A DNA stretch of 64,000 nucleotides from an uncultured Campylobacter sp. (GCF_947255105.1 NZ_CAMYFP010000002.1:99817-163816); one strand, 5' to 3'; shown: positions 1 through 8,207, counted from the first letter of the stretch. Notes: generated by a model from the sequence alone, not told the origin. A program made the numbers and translations.

Positions 1-378
1 GCTTCTTTTTTTTGGCTCTATCATCCTTGCAATTTGCATTGTTATGGTTGAAGCGCCGATTTTGTTTGGGCTTGTTAGGTTGTGAGAAAATGCTCTTATG
101 ATAGAAAATGGATTTACACCAAAATGATAGTAGAAGTATCTATCTTCAAAGCTTATGATACTTTTTTTTAAAATAGGTGGAATTTCATCTGTTTTATAAA
201 ACCAAAGACCATCATCATTTACCCTTTGTGAGACTATTTTGCCATTTTTATCATATAAAATGTAAGACTCTTTTAAAAAGAGCTCTGTTTTATCAAGTGG
301 AAATGCCAAATTTAAGATAAAAAATAAAAAAGATAAAAAAAATACGATGAGAAGTAGGGCAACGATAAATTTTTTCAT
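1..378 (-). CDS. pbpC: Penicillin-binding protein 1C-type transglycosylase, N-terminal part (partial)
   Basis: The gene starts at the ATG complementary to 376-378 and reads open for 126 codons to the window edge, so the C-terminal part is missing. The protein begins MKKFIVALLLIVFFLSF, a single N-terminal membrane anchor. Further on are FEDRYFYYHFGVNP (around residues 80-95) and GASTITMQIARM (around 110-122). These are glycosyltransferase-51 motifs, including the catalytic Glu of the ExxxFxxHxG type motif (here FEDRYFYYHFG). The family polymerises peptidoglycan glycan strands at the outer face of the inner membrane. PbpC rather than PBP1A is my reading of the short N-terminus and the spacing; a transpeptidase domain cannot be seen here. 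It is divergent from the helicase gene at 496. Confidence 0.75.
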   Translation of the reverse strand, partial: MKKFIVALLLIVFFLSFLFFILNLAFPLDKTELFLKESYILYDKNGKIVSQRVNDDGLWFYKTDEIPPILKKSIISFEDRYFYYHFGVNPFSIIRAFSHNLTSPNKIGASTITMQIARMIEPKKRS

Positions 379-495
379 GGCAAAATTGTAGCAAAATTTA
401 TCTCTTTTATAAGTTTCAAATCCACCATAAATTTAGAAAATTAATCTCTCATCAAGCAGAGTTTGATATGATAACTACTTTTCAAAGGAGAAAAA

Positions 496-2523
496 TTGCC
501 ACTAACAAAACTAAACAAAGAACAGCTAACAGCGGCTACTGCGCCACTTGGTAAAAATTTGGTTATAGCAAGTGCAGGGACTGGCAAAACTTCAACTATA
601 GTAGCAAGGATCGCTCATCTTCTAAATAGCGGAGTTGAGGCTCGGAAAATTTTGCTGCTTACCTTTACAAACAAAGCTTCTGCACAGATGATAGCTAGGC
701 TGGAGCGCTACTTTGACAAAGATATTACAAGTGCAATTATGGCTGGAACTTTTCACTCAGTTAGTTTCAAGCTATTAAAAAAGTTAAATAAAAATATCGC
801 TTTAAAGCCGCCGCGTGAGCTTAAAATACTTTTAAAATCGCTCCTAGAAAGGCGCAAGTTTTATCATCTTGGTGATCAAAGACCATATGGAGGTGCTTAT
901 CTTTACGATATCTATTCGCTTTTTCAAAACAAGGAGTTAGATAAAAATTTTTATGAGTGGTTTTGTCAAAATTATGATGAACAGGCACTCTATGCTGAAA
1001 TTTACAGTGATGTTATTGATGAGTTTGAAAGAGAGAAAGAGCGCTTTGGATATGTGGATTTTAACGATCTTTTGATACGGATGAAAAGAGAGCTAAAAAA
1101 GGGCGCACCTATCTACTTTGATGAGATTTTGGTTGATGAATATCAAGATACCAACACATTGCAAGGGGCACTTATCGACGCTTTTACTACAAATAGTCTT
1201 TTTTGTGTTGGGGATTTTGATCAAAGTATTTATGCTTTTAATGGTGCAAACATCGATATTATCGGCAGTTTCAAGGATAGATACAAAGATGCTAGAGTCT
1301 ATAACCTAAACATCAACTACCGCTCAACGCCGTCCATTTTAAAACTTGCAAATAGAGTCATCGCAAACAATCCACGCCTCTATCCAAAAGAGCTAGTTGT
1401 CCATAGAGATGGCAACTTTTCAGCACCAAAACTCTTGGTTTTTGATGAACTTTTTTCACAATACAAAAATATCGCAAAGAGTATCGAGGCTTCAAAATAT
1501 AAAAAAGAGGATATCGCAGTCATCTTTAGAAACAACTCAAGTGCCGATGGAATGGAGGCTAGCCTTAGAGAGCTTGGAATTGCAAGCAAAAGAAGAGGCG
1601 GAGTTAGCTTTTTTGATAGTGTGGAGATCAAGGCGGTAATTGATATCATCTCCATTCTTATCAATCCAAAGGATATAATGGGCTTTATCTCGACCATCTC
1701 ATATGCCGCAGGTGTTGGAAATGCTGCTGCAAAAGAGCTTTATGAGGCACTTTTAACACTTGGCGATGGAAGTATCATAAAAGGACTTTTGAGTCCAAAC
1801 AGAGAGGCTAGGATCTTTGAGCAAAAACAGCGCAACTATCAACTTGGGCTTTTTGATGAGATAGATCTACTTGAAAGTGCCGATAGATTTGATGGGCTAG
1901 AGAGTGGGTTTAGCAACAATCCCGTGCTTTCATATCAAAAACTAACAAAAGATGGCGCTAAATTTCTAAACTCACTCTATCTTTTGGCTAAAAATGTCAA
2001 AAAAAATAGTTCCTCCAACTCAACTATTGAGCAAATCCTAAACTCCCAACTATATCAGCTAATCTCCCTTGATATCGCTAGAAAAAGAGCCACTAGAAAA
2101 AACGGCACCATAGATAGTGAGCTTCAAAAAGAGGCGCTCATTCGCATAAACAATAAGTCAAAAATTCTTTTTGAGATAGCCAAAAAGCACTCAGAGCTTT
2201 ATGATTTTTATAACTTTTTAACCATCTCAAGAGCTGAGTTAGAAGAGGGCAGTGGGGTAAATTTGCTAAGTGTTCATGCAAGTAAAGGGCTAGAGTTTAG
2301 GCAAGTTTTCATAGTAGATCTTGCACAAAATCGCTTCCCAAACATCAAGCTTATGGGAATGGGCGGAAGTTTGGAAGAGGAGAGAAGACTTTTTTATGTT
2401 GCAGTTACTAGGGCGATGGATGAGCTTGTTATGAGCTATGCAAAAAATGACAAAATTAGAAAGATAGAGTATAAGCCAAGCATCTTTTTGCAAGAGGCTG
2501 GCTTTATAAAGGAGGGTTTTTAG
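496..2523 (+). CDS. UvrD/Rep-family ATP-dependent DNA helicase
   Basis: This 675-residue superfamily 1 helicase carries the full motif set in order: Walker A ASAGTGKTST (about 26-35), motif II VDEYQDTN (about 215), motif III GDFDQSIYAFNGA (about 240), motif IV INYRST (about 275), motif V SVHASKGLEF (about 595) and motif VI EEERRLFYVAVTRA (about 630). The family unwinds DNA 3'-5' in repair or replication restart. The start is a TTG with GGAG seven bases upstream; no ATG lies near. It is about the usual length for Campylobacter relatives (Cj0777-like). A hairpin that may terminate transcription follows the stop. Helicase family is certain; whether it is the functional UvrD, Rep or a paralogue cannot be told from the sequence. 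Confidence 0.9.
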   Translation: MPLTKLNKEQLTAATAPLGKNLVIASAGTGKTSTIVARIAHLLNSGVEARKILLLTFTNKASAQMIARLERYFDKDITSAIMAGTFHSVSFKLLKKLNKNIALKPPRELKILLKSLLERRKFYHLGDQRPYGGAYLYDIYSLFQNKELDKNFYEWFCQNYDEQALYAEIYSDVIDEFEREKERFGYVDFNDLLIRMKRELKKGAPIYFDEILVDEYQDTNTLQGALIDAFTTNSLFCVGDFDQSIYAFNGANIDIIGSFKDRYKDARVYNLNINYRSTPSILKLANRVIANNPRLYPKELVVHRDGNFSAPKLLVFDELFSQYKNIAKSIEASKYKKEDIAVIFRNNSSADGMEASLRELGIASKRRGGVSFFDSVEIKAVIDIISILINPKDIMGFISTISYAAGVGNAAAKELYEALLTLGDGSIIKGLLSPNREARIFEQKQRNYQLGLFDEIDLLESADRFDGLESGFSNNPVLSYQKLTKDGAKFLNSLYLLAKNVKKNSSSNSTIEQILNSQLYQLISLDIARKRATRKNGTIDSELQKEALIRINNKSKILFEIAKKHSELYDFYNFLTISRAELEEGSGVNLLSVHASKGLEFRQVFIVDLAQNRFPNIKLMGMGGSLEEERRLFYVAVTRAMDELVMSYAKNDKIRKIEYKPSIFLQEAGFIKEGF

Positions 2524-2524
2524 C

Positions 2525-2571
2525 AAATTTAGCCAAAACAGATATAAAACAGCTTTTTTGTGGCTAAATTT
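2525..2571 (+). terminator. Possible hairpin terminator after the helicase gene
   Basis: An 11-base inverted repeat (AAATTTAGCCA at 2525-2535 and its complement at 2561-2571) directly follows the stop codon. The 25-base loop is long and no T-run follows, so the terminator call is weak. Confidence 0.35.
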
Positions 2572-2627
2572 ATAAAAGTATTTAAATTTCAGCTAAATTT
2601 TATAATTTTCTAGCTAAAATTACAACT

Positions 2628-2633
2628 TATATT
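2628..2633 (+). promoter_or_regulatory. Likely -10 element of the tRNA-Glu promoter
   Basis: TATATT lies 8 bases before the mature tRNA 5' end, in AT-rich sequence typical of Campylobacter sigma-70 promoters. No clear -35 element was seen, which is usual in this genus. Confidence 0.4.
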
Positions 2634-2640
2634 TTCAATT

Positions 2641-2715
<75 letters not shown>

Positions 2716-2912
2716 TCCGAATTTTTCCTTGTTTATCAAAAACACCAGATATAACTCCATCCACTATTGAAAACACTTTACCAATAATAGTTGCTTTTGC
2801 CGCACCTTTAGCAGTTTCTGTAACAGTTTTCATTCCTTCACAAACCACCATTAAAAGCCATATAGCCACTAAAACTTGATAATGCAATATCTTTAATAGT
2901 AATATTATTCAT
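2716..2912 (-). pseudogene. Frameshifted gene fragment ending at the tRNA-Glu boundary
   Basis: An ATG at 2912 overlaps the 3' end of the upstream membrane-protein gene and reads MNNITIKDIALSSFSGYMAF before a TGA at 2838-2840. The neighbouring frame then continues as EGMKTVTETAKGAAKATIIG, KVFSIVDGVISGVFDKQGK, and runs into the antisense of the tRNA. The two pieces together look like the N-terminal part of one protein with a glycine/alanine-rich amphipathic or membrane segment, broken by a frameshift and cut off by the tRNA junction. The family is not recognised. The continuation into the tRNA antisense is certainly not native coding sequence. Confidence 0.6.
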
Positions 2913-3351
2913 ATTTTATTCCTTTTTCTTTTAATTTATATATAAAATTATCTATGTCATTTTTGTTATAGAAGCTTTGATGAAAAGTTAAATTTATAAG
3001 GTTTTTCGTTGATAAAATAAACATAACTTCATTATTTAATAAATTATTATACTTTATAAGTGCTTTTATATTTTCCAACTTTATATTAACTTTAAATATA
3101 AAATAATCTAAAGTTAAACTATTTTTGTATAGGATTATCTTTCTTAAAAAATAAGATAAATAATAGACATAAAATAATAGTAAAAAAAATAAAATTCCAA
3201 TTATTTTTGCATAGCTTTTGTTACTTTCAAAAAGCAGAATATAACAAAAACAAGTTGCAAACAACACCGAAATAAACATTTTAGAGCCACCTAAAATATT
3301 TTTCTTTTTAAGCACAAACTCAGTAACTTTTATATTTGTGTTATTTTCCAT
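2905..3351 (-). CDS. Small membrane protein with PH-like cytoplasmic part (putative immunity protein)
   Basis: The product is about 148 residues and starts at the ATG complementary to 3349-3351, which has AAAGG nine bases upstream; the TTG at 3360 sits directly on that site and is less likely. Two hydrophobic segments (about residues 24-45 and 49-70) are followed by a polar domain. Its alternating strands (from about 75) and C-terminal helix (DIDNFIYKLKEKG) resemble membrane-linked bacterial PH-like proteins. It lies 13 bases after the 3' end of a broken putative toxin gene, the same position held by the membrane genes at 4752 and 6850. I infer an immunity-like role from that position only; no specific family is recognised. 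Confidence 0.6.
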   Translation of the reverse strand: MENNTNIKVTEFVLKKKNILGGSKMFISVLFATCFCYILLFESNKSYAKIIGILFFLLLFYVYYLSYFLRKIILYKNSLTLDYFIFKVNIKLENIKALIKYNNLLNNEVMFILSTKNLINLTFHQSFYNKNDIDNFIYKLKEKGIKYE

Positions 3352-3363
3352 TTCATTCAACCT

Positions 3364-4167
3364 TTACGCCACAAATTTATAACTTTTAAAATTATAAACA
3401 TTTTTAGTTATATTTTGGTTACTTATTTTTAATATTTTTAAATTTTGTATAAATTTGTATCTTTTAACACTATTAGAGCTATCTTTTAAGATAACACTAT
3501 TTGTTGGTTTAGTAAATTTAAAGACATGGATTTGATGCCGTGTTCTTTACCTATCCAACTTGTTTTAAATGCTACACCATCTTTGTTGTGGTCAAAATAT
3601 ACTCCATCACTTAAATTTAGAGTTGAGATTTTACCATCGTTATTAAGGTCAAGGGTAAGGGGGTCGTAGAGTTCAGCATCAGCTGTTGGACTAAAGAAGT
3701 TTTTCCAATAATTAATTATGTCGTTTAATAAATCTTTAAAAAATATTTCAATCGTTTGCATATAAGGGTTTAATATTAAAGTTTGTGTAAAACCAGCTGG
3801 TATATTGCAATAACCATATTAACATCAGGCTTAAAAGTATTAGCAAAAGGTTCAATTATTCCTGAATCACATAGCATATCCATTGCCCAAATAGTACATT
3901 GTGAGCCCCTTAATAAATTATATCCATTTGGATTTTGAGACGATTTATTGATATTATTTATTAAATCGTCATATTGTTTTTGGGAAATATCCATCTCATA
4001 AGAATATTGATAATTGTGCGATTCATCATCAAAAACTTTATCATTACCCCAAACTCCAGTTTTTCTAGCCCAAAGCCTCTTTTTATCTCTACTTCATTTT
4101 TGTCTGTGACTCCTAAAAATGTATGTGGAATTCCAACCACATCAAAATATATTGTAACTTTTGGCAT
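3364..4167 (-). pseudogene. Broken papain-like/NlpC-type putative toxin, copy A
   Basis: The reading frame begins MPKVTIYFDVVGIPHTFLG and is shifted near 4070 and again near 3815. Piecing the frames together gives an N-terminal papain-like domain with a His motif (GIPHTFLGVTD) and a later Cys motif (LLRGSQCTIWAMDML), the His-before-Cys order of permuted NlpC/P60-type amidases. An RTX-like stretch follows (YDPLTLDLNNDGKISTLNL, then GVYFDHNKDGVAFKTSWIGK). The segment after it shifts frame once more into a C-terminal tail ending YNFKSYKFVA with a stop at 3364-3366. Copy B at 5443-6243 is a diverged duplicate and guides the reconstruction. Catalysis and toxicity are inferred from motifs; the gene cannot make a full product as it stands. 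Confidence 0.7.
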
Positions 4168-4170
4168 AGC

Positions 4171-4548
4171 CTATCTCTTTGTATTATCAATTGTAATTTT
4201 TAAAAAAGGTTTTTCTTTAAACTCAATCTTGCAACTTTTTATTTCATTGTTTTTTTTACATATAGTTTTTGGATTTTGTTTATAAACATTTACTTTTACA
4301 TTTATGTTTTCTAATTTTTTAACATTATCAATATTTTTTAAAAACAATTCAGTGTCATTTTCTCTACTTAACCCATAAATATTTATATCGCATCTATTAA
4401 AAAAACATGCCCAAGAGTGTGTTATATTTTTATCTAAATTTTTTAACATTAAGGCAATAGCATTTTTATTACTAGCACTTAAGCACTCCCTGCCTTCACA
4501 ACCATATAAAAACAAAGAAAAAAGTATCAATATAATATTTTTTTTCAT
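4171..4548 (-). CDS. Small lipoprotein, cassette copy A (putative periplasmic immunity protein)
   Basis: The product is about 125 residues, with a signal peptide ending in lipobox LYGC near residue 17. The ATG at 4548 has AAGG eight bases upstream; a TTG two codons earlier is less likely. Residues 1-22 (to GCEGREC) are identical to the paralogue at 6245-6610, but the mature parts are largely different, apart from the shared theme of an N-D-I/T-E-L-L-L-N-N segment and an INVYK/VNVYK strand. It lies 3 bases upstream of the broken papain-like gene copy A. A lipoprotein beside a periplasm-acting amidase fits an immunity role, but that is inference; the family is not recognised. Confidence 0.65.
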   Translation of the reverse strand: MKKNIILILFSLFLYGCEGRECLSASNKNAIALMLKNLDKNITHSWACFFNRCDINIYGLSRENDTELFLKNIDNVKKLENINVKVNVYKQNPKTICKKNNEIKSCKIEFKEKPFLKITIDNTKR

Positions 4549-4558
4549 TACCAAATCC

Positions 4559-4711
4559 TTAAAACAAATTCAATTTTATATTTTTAAAAATATAATTTAT
4601 AGTAACTTTTTCTCCTACATAGTGTTCTTTATAGCTATTAGCAGATAGTGCAGCTTGTTTTTTAACTTTGCCTAGTGACATATCCATTGGTTTTTTAGAT
4701 AGAAAATCCAT
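4559..4711 (-). CDS. Short fragment-like protein, cassette copy A (50 aa)
   Basis: It begins MDFLSKKPMDMSLGKVKKQA, then ALSANSYKEHYVGEKVTIN, and ends KNIKLNLF. It is nearly identical to the 62-residue paralogue at 6621-6809 but lacks twelve internal residues (NGNTYVVEKFAI). The ALSANSYK stretch resembles the N-terminus of larger secreted proteins, so both may be remnants of a bigger effector rather than complete genes. Its stop overlaps the ribosome binding site of the following lipoprotein gene. Function unknown. Confidence 0.5.
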   Translation of the reverse strand: MDFLSKKPMDMSLGKVKKQAALSANSYKEHYVGEKVTINYIFKNIKLNLF

Positions 4712-4751
4712 TATTTATCCTTTGTTTTAAATTTTAGTTTTATTGATTTAG

Positions 4752-5432
4752 TTAATTTTTTTGTTTTAGTTCTTTTTTAAAATATCTATATTCACTTATT
4801 AAATTTAGTGGTATTGATAACCAAACTGATAATGGTAAATATACAACAAAGCCAAGTGCAAAAAATACATAAAATATATGAAAAGGATTATCTTCTGTCA
4901 TATTATCAGAGTAATTAGCATTATGCATTAAATCATATTTATAATATATAAACATACTAATTGCTGGGAAAATTACAAAATAAAACGCCTTATATAGTAT
5001 TTTTTCATTCAGTAATTTATAAAATTTTTTGATTTGATATATAGAAACAATATAAATCAAAATAAAGATAAAATATAAAATATATACAAATTGCAAATTG
5101 TTTTCGTTTGCATCTAAAAAAACTATGTATAGTGGAAAAATATTAAAAATGTATGGTAAAAAAAGCCGTTTTTTATTGTAAAAATTTGTAAAATAAAATA
5201 TTTTACAAAATATAATCAAAGATAAAAGCAAGACATATATTTTGTAAAAAATAGGTTCAGCTAAAGCCCCTACCGGAATTGCAAGAATTTGTACTACACC
5301 ATAACTAAAATAATCAAATTTTAGCCAACTAAAATATAAAGCCAAAATCATACCAATCACAAATATAACAGCCTGAACTTTAACTAAAAATATTCTCTTA
5401 TTAATTAAATTTATCTGATTTTTATTTATCAT
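4752..5432 (-). CDS. Polytopic membrane protein, cassette copy A (putative immunity protein)
   Basis: About 226 residues with six predicted hydrophobic segments. I choose the ATG at 5432 (MINKNQINLINKRIFLVK) because it aligns with the start of the paralogue at 6850-7467 and has GAAAG upstream; an earlier in-frame start at 5459 would add residues encoded by the toxin tail of the preceding gene. The first 20 and last 22 residues (SIPLNLISEYRYFKKELKQ) match the paralogue closely while the middle is highly diverged. It sits 10 bases after the 3' end of broken toxin copy B. The conserved-ends, variable-middle pattern suggests exchange between copies. No family recognised. Confidence 0.65.
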   Translation of the reverse strand: MINKNQINLINKRIFLVKVQAVIFVIGMILALYFSWLKFDYFSYGVVQILAIPVGALAEPIFYKIYVLLLSLIIFCKIFYFTNFYNKKRLFLPYIFNIFPLYIVFLDANENNLQFVYILYFIFILIYIVSIYQIKKFYKLLNEKILYKAFYFVIFPAISMFIYYKYDLMHNANYSDNMTEDNPFHIFYVFFALGFVVYLPLSVWLSIPLNLISEYRYFKKELKQKN

Positions 5433-5442
5433 TTTTATTCTT

Positions 5443-6243
5443 TCACGCCACAAATTCACAACTTCTAAAATTATAAATCTTTTTAGTTATTATTTGGTTA
5501 AGTTTTATTATCTTTTTTAAATTTATATCTTTTAACGCTATTAGAGCTATCTTTTAAGATAACATTATTTGTTGGTTTAGTAAATTTAAAGATATGGATT
5601 TGATACCATCATCTTTTCCTATCCAACTTGTTTTAAAAGCTACACCATCTTTGTTGTGATCAAAATATACTCCATTGCTTAAATTTAGAGTTGAGATTTT
5701 ACCATCATTATTAAGGTCAAGGGTTAGGGGGTCGTAAAGTTCAGCATCGGCTGTTGGGTTAAAGAAGTTTTTAATATTATTTATAAAATCTAACAATAAA
5801 AATAAATCCACTTGAATATAAGGGTTATATATGACTGTCTGAAAAAAGCCATACAATATTCCATAGAAGCCATTTTTATTGGCATTATAGTTTGGTTTCA
5901 CTACTTGATCTATTATGTCAGCACTATTTAGCATATCCATTGCCTAAACAGTGCATTGAGAGCCTCTAGGCAAATCATAGTATGGCTTCTCTTCTATGCT
6001 TTTCTCTATAGATTTTTGTAATTTATCTAGTTGTTTATCACTTATTTCTATTTCATAAGCATTTTGATAATCATGTAATTTATTTTCATCATAATCATAC
6101 TCGTCTTTGACGCTTCCCTTGCCATACAAACCTCTTTTATCCGGAGAAAATCCCCAATATCTAGTATTTCCACTATTGTCTGTGACTCCTAAAAATGTAT
6201 GGGGCACTCCCCAAGTATCTGTATAAATTGTAACCTTTGCCAT
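5443..6243 (-). pseudogene. Broken papain-like/NlpC-type putative toxin, copy B (amber codon after the catalytic Cys)
   Basis: The N-terminal part reads MAKVTIYTDTWGVPHTFLGV with the putative catalytic His, continues through SDKQLDKLQKSIEKS, and reaches LPRGSQCTV followed by TAG at 5944-5946. In copy A the equivalent codon is TGG (CTIWAMDML), so a single-base change has put a stop two codons after the putative catalytic Cys motif. Beyond the stop the frame continues AMDMLNSADIIDQVV through a hydrophobic stretch to the RTX-like TADAELYDPLTLDLNNDGK and SWIGKDDGIKSISLNLL. As in copy A, the C-terminal tail is then out of frame, ending near FRSCEFVA at 5443. The shared frameshift implies that damage predates the duplication. 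No recoding of TAG is suggested. Confidence 0.7.
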
Positions 6244-6244
6244 A

Positions 6245-6610
6245 TTACTTTCCTTTTGTTGTATCTAATTTTAAAACAAGCACAGGGCTTCCTTTTGGTT
6301 TTAAATTTTTGTCTATATGATTTATATTTTTATATACATTAATTTCTTTCTTTACATTTTTTAATTTTGATGCTTTAGTGAGATTATTTAATAAAATTTC
6401 TATATCATTATCGGTAGCACCATATATATTTGATATACTAACATGTTTATCAATAGTGCCACAACTCCAAGTTCCACCTAAATGTTCAAAATTCCGTAGC
6501 TTTTCAAAAATAATTTCATTAGCTTTTTTATTGTACTCATTTCTACACTCTCTGCCTTCACATCCATATAAAAACAAAGAGAAAAGTATCAATATAATAT
6601 TTTTTTTCAT
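6245..6610 (-). CDS. Small lipoprotein, cassette copy B (putative periplasmic immunity protein)
   Basis: About 121 residues with the same signal peptide and lipobox (LFLYGC) as the copy at 4171-4548. The mature part differs (EYNKKANEIIFEKLRNFEHL, then GTWSCGTIDKHVSISNIYG) and ends KLDTTKGK. The ATG at 6610 has AAGG eight bases upstream. It ends one base before the ATG of the broken papain-like gene, so the two were probably co-translated. The immunity role is inferred from position and from the divergence between the paralogues; no family is recognised. Confidence 0.65.
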   Translation of the reverse strand: MKKNIILILFSLFLYGCEGRECRNEYNKKANEIIFEKLRNFEHLGGTWSCGTIDKHVSISNIYGATDNDIEILLNNLTKASKLKNVKKEINVYKNINHIDKNLKPKGSPVLVLKLDTTKGK

Positions 6611-6620
6611 TACCAAATCC

Positions 6621-6809
6621 TTAAAACAAATTCAATTTTATACTTTTAAAAACGTAATTAATAGCAAATTTTTCTACCACATAGGTATTTCCATTTATGG
6701 TAACTCTTTCGCCTACATAATGTTCTTTGTAACTATTAGCAGATAGTGCAGCTTGTTCCTTAACTTTGCCTAGTGACATATCCATTGGTTTTTTAGATAG
6801 AAAATCCAT
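6621..6809 (-). CDS. Short fragment-like protein, cassette copy B (62 aa)
   Basis: It reads MDFLSKKPMDMSLGKVKEQA, ALSANSYKEHYVGERVTING, then NTYVVEKFAINYVFK. It is the longer of two near-identical copies; the one at 4559-4711 has lost twelve residues. The sequence looks like the N-terminal leader of a larger exported protein. It may be a leftover rather than an independent gene. It sits between the membrane-protein and lipoprotein genes in the same order as in copy A. Confidence 0.5.
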   Translation of the reverse strand: MDFLSKKPMDMSLGKVKEQAALSANSYKEHYVGERVTINGNTYVVEKFAINYVFKSIKLNLF

Positions 6810-6849
6810 TATTTATCCTTTGTTTTAAATTTTAGTTTTATTGATTTAG

Positions 6850-7467
6850 TTAATTTTTTTGTTTTAGTTCTTTTTTAAAATATCTATATTCACTTATTAA
6901 ATTTAGTGGTATTGATAATAAAAATACAAAAAATGTAAATATTGAAAAAATTATCAATAAAGGCATTAGACCCATAACAAAGTTATGCGGAAATTTAACT
7001 TCATCTAGTAATCTTAGTCCATATAGCACAAACATGCAAAATGAAGTAACATTTATATATATAAATGTTTTAAACAGATGTTGCTCTTGCAGTTTATTTA
7101 AAAAAATATAAATAAAATATAATGATAAACAAAAACATAAAATGCAAATAATAAAAAATATAAAACTAGGACTTATGCTATCATCTATTGAATACATTTC
7201 ATATGTAGATGTTATGTTTAAAAATACAATAAAAAGATATCTATTGAAAATTTGATAATTTTCAAAATAAAATGCCTTACAAAATAAAATCAATGCAAAA
7301 AATAAAAAATATATCTTGAAAAATTGAAATTTTATTACCAAATCATCACCAAAATAATATGCACCAAATATAACAGCAACAATACACAAGAAATATATCA
7401 TAACCTGTATTTTAACTAAAAAAATTCTTTTGTTATTTAGCGATATTTGAGATTTTTCATTTAGCAT
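6850..7467 (-). CDS. Polytopic membrane protein, cassette copy B (putative immunity protein)
   Basis: 205 residues with about six hydrophobic segments, starting MLNEKSQISLNNKRIFLVKI with AAAGGAAAAAG just upstream. N- and C-termini match the paralogue at 4752-5432 (C-terminus SIPLNLISEYRYFKKELKQ) while the core differs. It follows by 9 bases a 3' tail equivalent to that of the broken toxin genes. The repeated arrangement, toxin tail then membrane gene, is the main reason to suspect an immunity function. Family unknown. Confidence 0.65.
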   Translation of the reverse strand: MLNEKSQISLNNKRIFLVKIQVMIYFLCIVAVIFGAYYFGDDLVIKFQFFKIYFLFFALILFCKAFYFENYQIFNRYLFIVFLNITSTYEMYSIDDSISPSFIFFIICILCFCLSLYFIYIFLNKLQEQHLFKTFIYINVTSFCMFVLYGLRLLDEVKFPHNFVMGLMPLLIIFSIFTFFVFLLSIPLNLISEYRYFKKELKQKN

Positions 7468-7476
7468 CTTTTTCCT

Positions 7477-7785
7477 TTACGCTACAAATTTATAACTTTT
7501 AAAATTATAAATCTTTTTAGTTATTATTTGGTTAAGCTTTATTATCTTTTTTATAGTATCAGCTTTTAAGTATATCAGCTACTAATGAAGTAGTGTTATC
7601 ATCTCTTTTAAAACGAGATATAAGAGTAGCTTTGTTGTCATTTGGAATACTGGAGTTATTTGACTGATTGTTTAAAGTACTATTTAAATTTAGGTTATTA
7701 TTTGAGATATTGGAATTTATATGGTTGTTGTGATTTTTAATATTTGCTATTATTATAGTTGTGGTTATAGCACTAGTTTTAATTT
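7477..7785 (-). pseudogene. Third remnant of a toxin 3' end
   Basis: On the minus strand one frame reads an Asn/Ser-rich segment (NLNSTLNNQSNNSSIPNDNK) and ends DDNTTSLVADILKS. A second frame then gives LNQIITKKIYNFKSYKFVA with a stop at 7477-7479. This last part is the same tail as in the broken genes ending at 3364 and 5443. No start codon or 5' part is present, so this is the 3' end of an upstream toxin-like gene whose remainder is lost. It fills the 340 bases between the membrane gene and the small exported protein at 7809. Confidence 0.55.
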
Positions 7786-7808
7786 TTTAGTATTAAAGGG
7801 AAATCACT

Positions 7809-8207
7809 ATGAAAAAGTTAGTTTTGTTTTTGGCGTTTTTAACTTTTGGCTTTAGTTATGATGTTTGCGAAGAAAAGACTATGAGAGATGTAGTCAATAC
7901 TATAAATAGGCAAACGCCAATGGGCATAGATATGCTCACTACACTTTTAAATTTGACTTGCATCAATAATACTTTTTACTATAGATATACTATTCATGAT
8001 GCTAACGGTATAAAATTTAGTGAACTGAACAACTATGAAAAAGGAGAATTAAATAAATCAATGTATGAGCAGATTGTAAATAGCTATTGCTCTACTCCAG
8101 AAACATTAAAAATGTTTAATACTTTGGACAAAGTTGTTTTTAATTATTATTTAGAAAATGGAACTTTTTTTATGAAAATCGAAATAGAAAAAAGTGATTG
8201 TTATTAA
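7809..8207 (+). CDS. Small exported protein of unknown function
   Basis: 132 residues with a signal peptide (MKKLVLFLAFLTFGFS, cleaved around residue 17) and AAAGGG before the ATG. The mature part contains four cysteines (DVCEEK, LTCINN, SYCST, SDCY), possibly two periplasmic disulfides, and a C-terminal strand-rich half. The domain was not recognised. It pairs with the next gene 12 bases downstream, which has a similar leader. It is convergent with the histidine kinase gene and marks the far side of the tRNA-Glu island; whether it belongs to the island is unclear. Confidence 0.65.
   Translation: MKKLVLFLAFLTFGFSYDVCEEKTMRDVVNTINRQTPMGIDMLTTLLNLTCINNTFYYRYTIHDANGIKFSELNNYEKGELNKSMYEQIVNSYCSTPETLKMFNTLDKVVFNYYLENGTFFMKIEIEKSDCY

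Larger units (their letters stand above)
3364..7500. repeat. Tandem duplication of a four-gene cassette
   Basis: Copy A spans about 3364-5432 and copy B about 5443-7467, both read on the minus strand. Gene order is the same in each: membrane protein, short fragment, lipoprotein, papain-like putative toxin. Near-identical blocks (for example 4542-4780 against 6592-6880, and the toxin tail plus leader at about 5440-5530 against 7475-7550) alternate with strongly diverged gene bodies. A third partial copy of the junction repeat lies at about 3358-3440. Confidence 0.7.

Noticed and set aside
5944..5946. TAG read as a recoded amino acid in the papain-like copy B
   Set aside because: The paralogue has TGG at this codon, and no recoding machinery or signal is expected in this group; a nonsense mutation is simpler.
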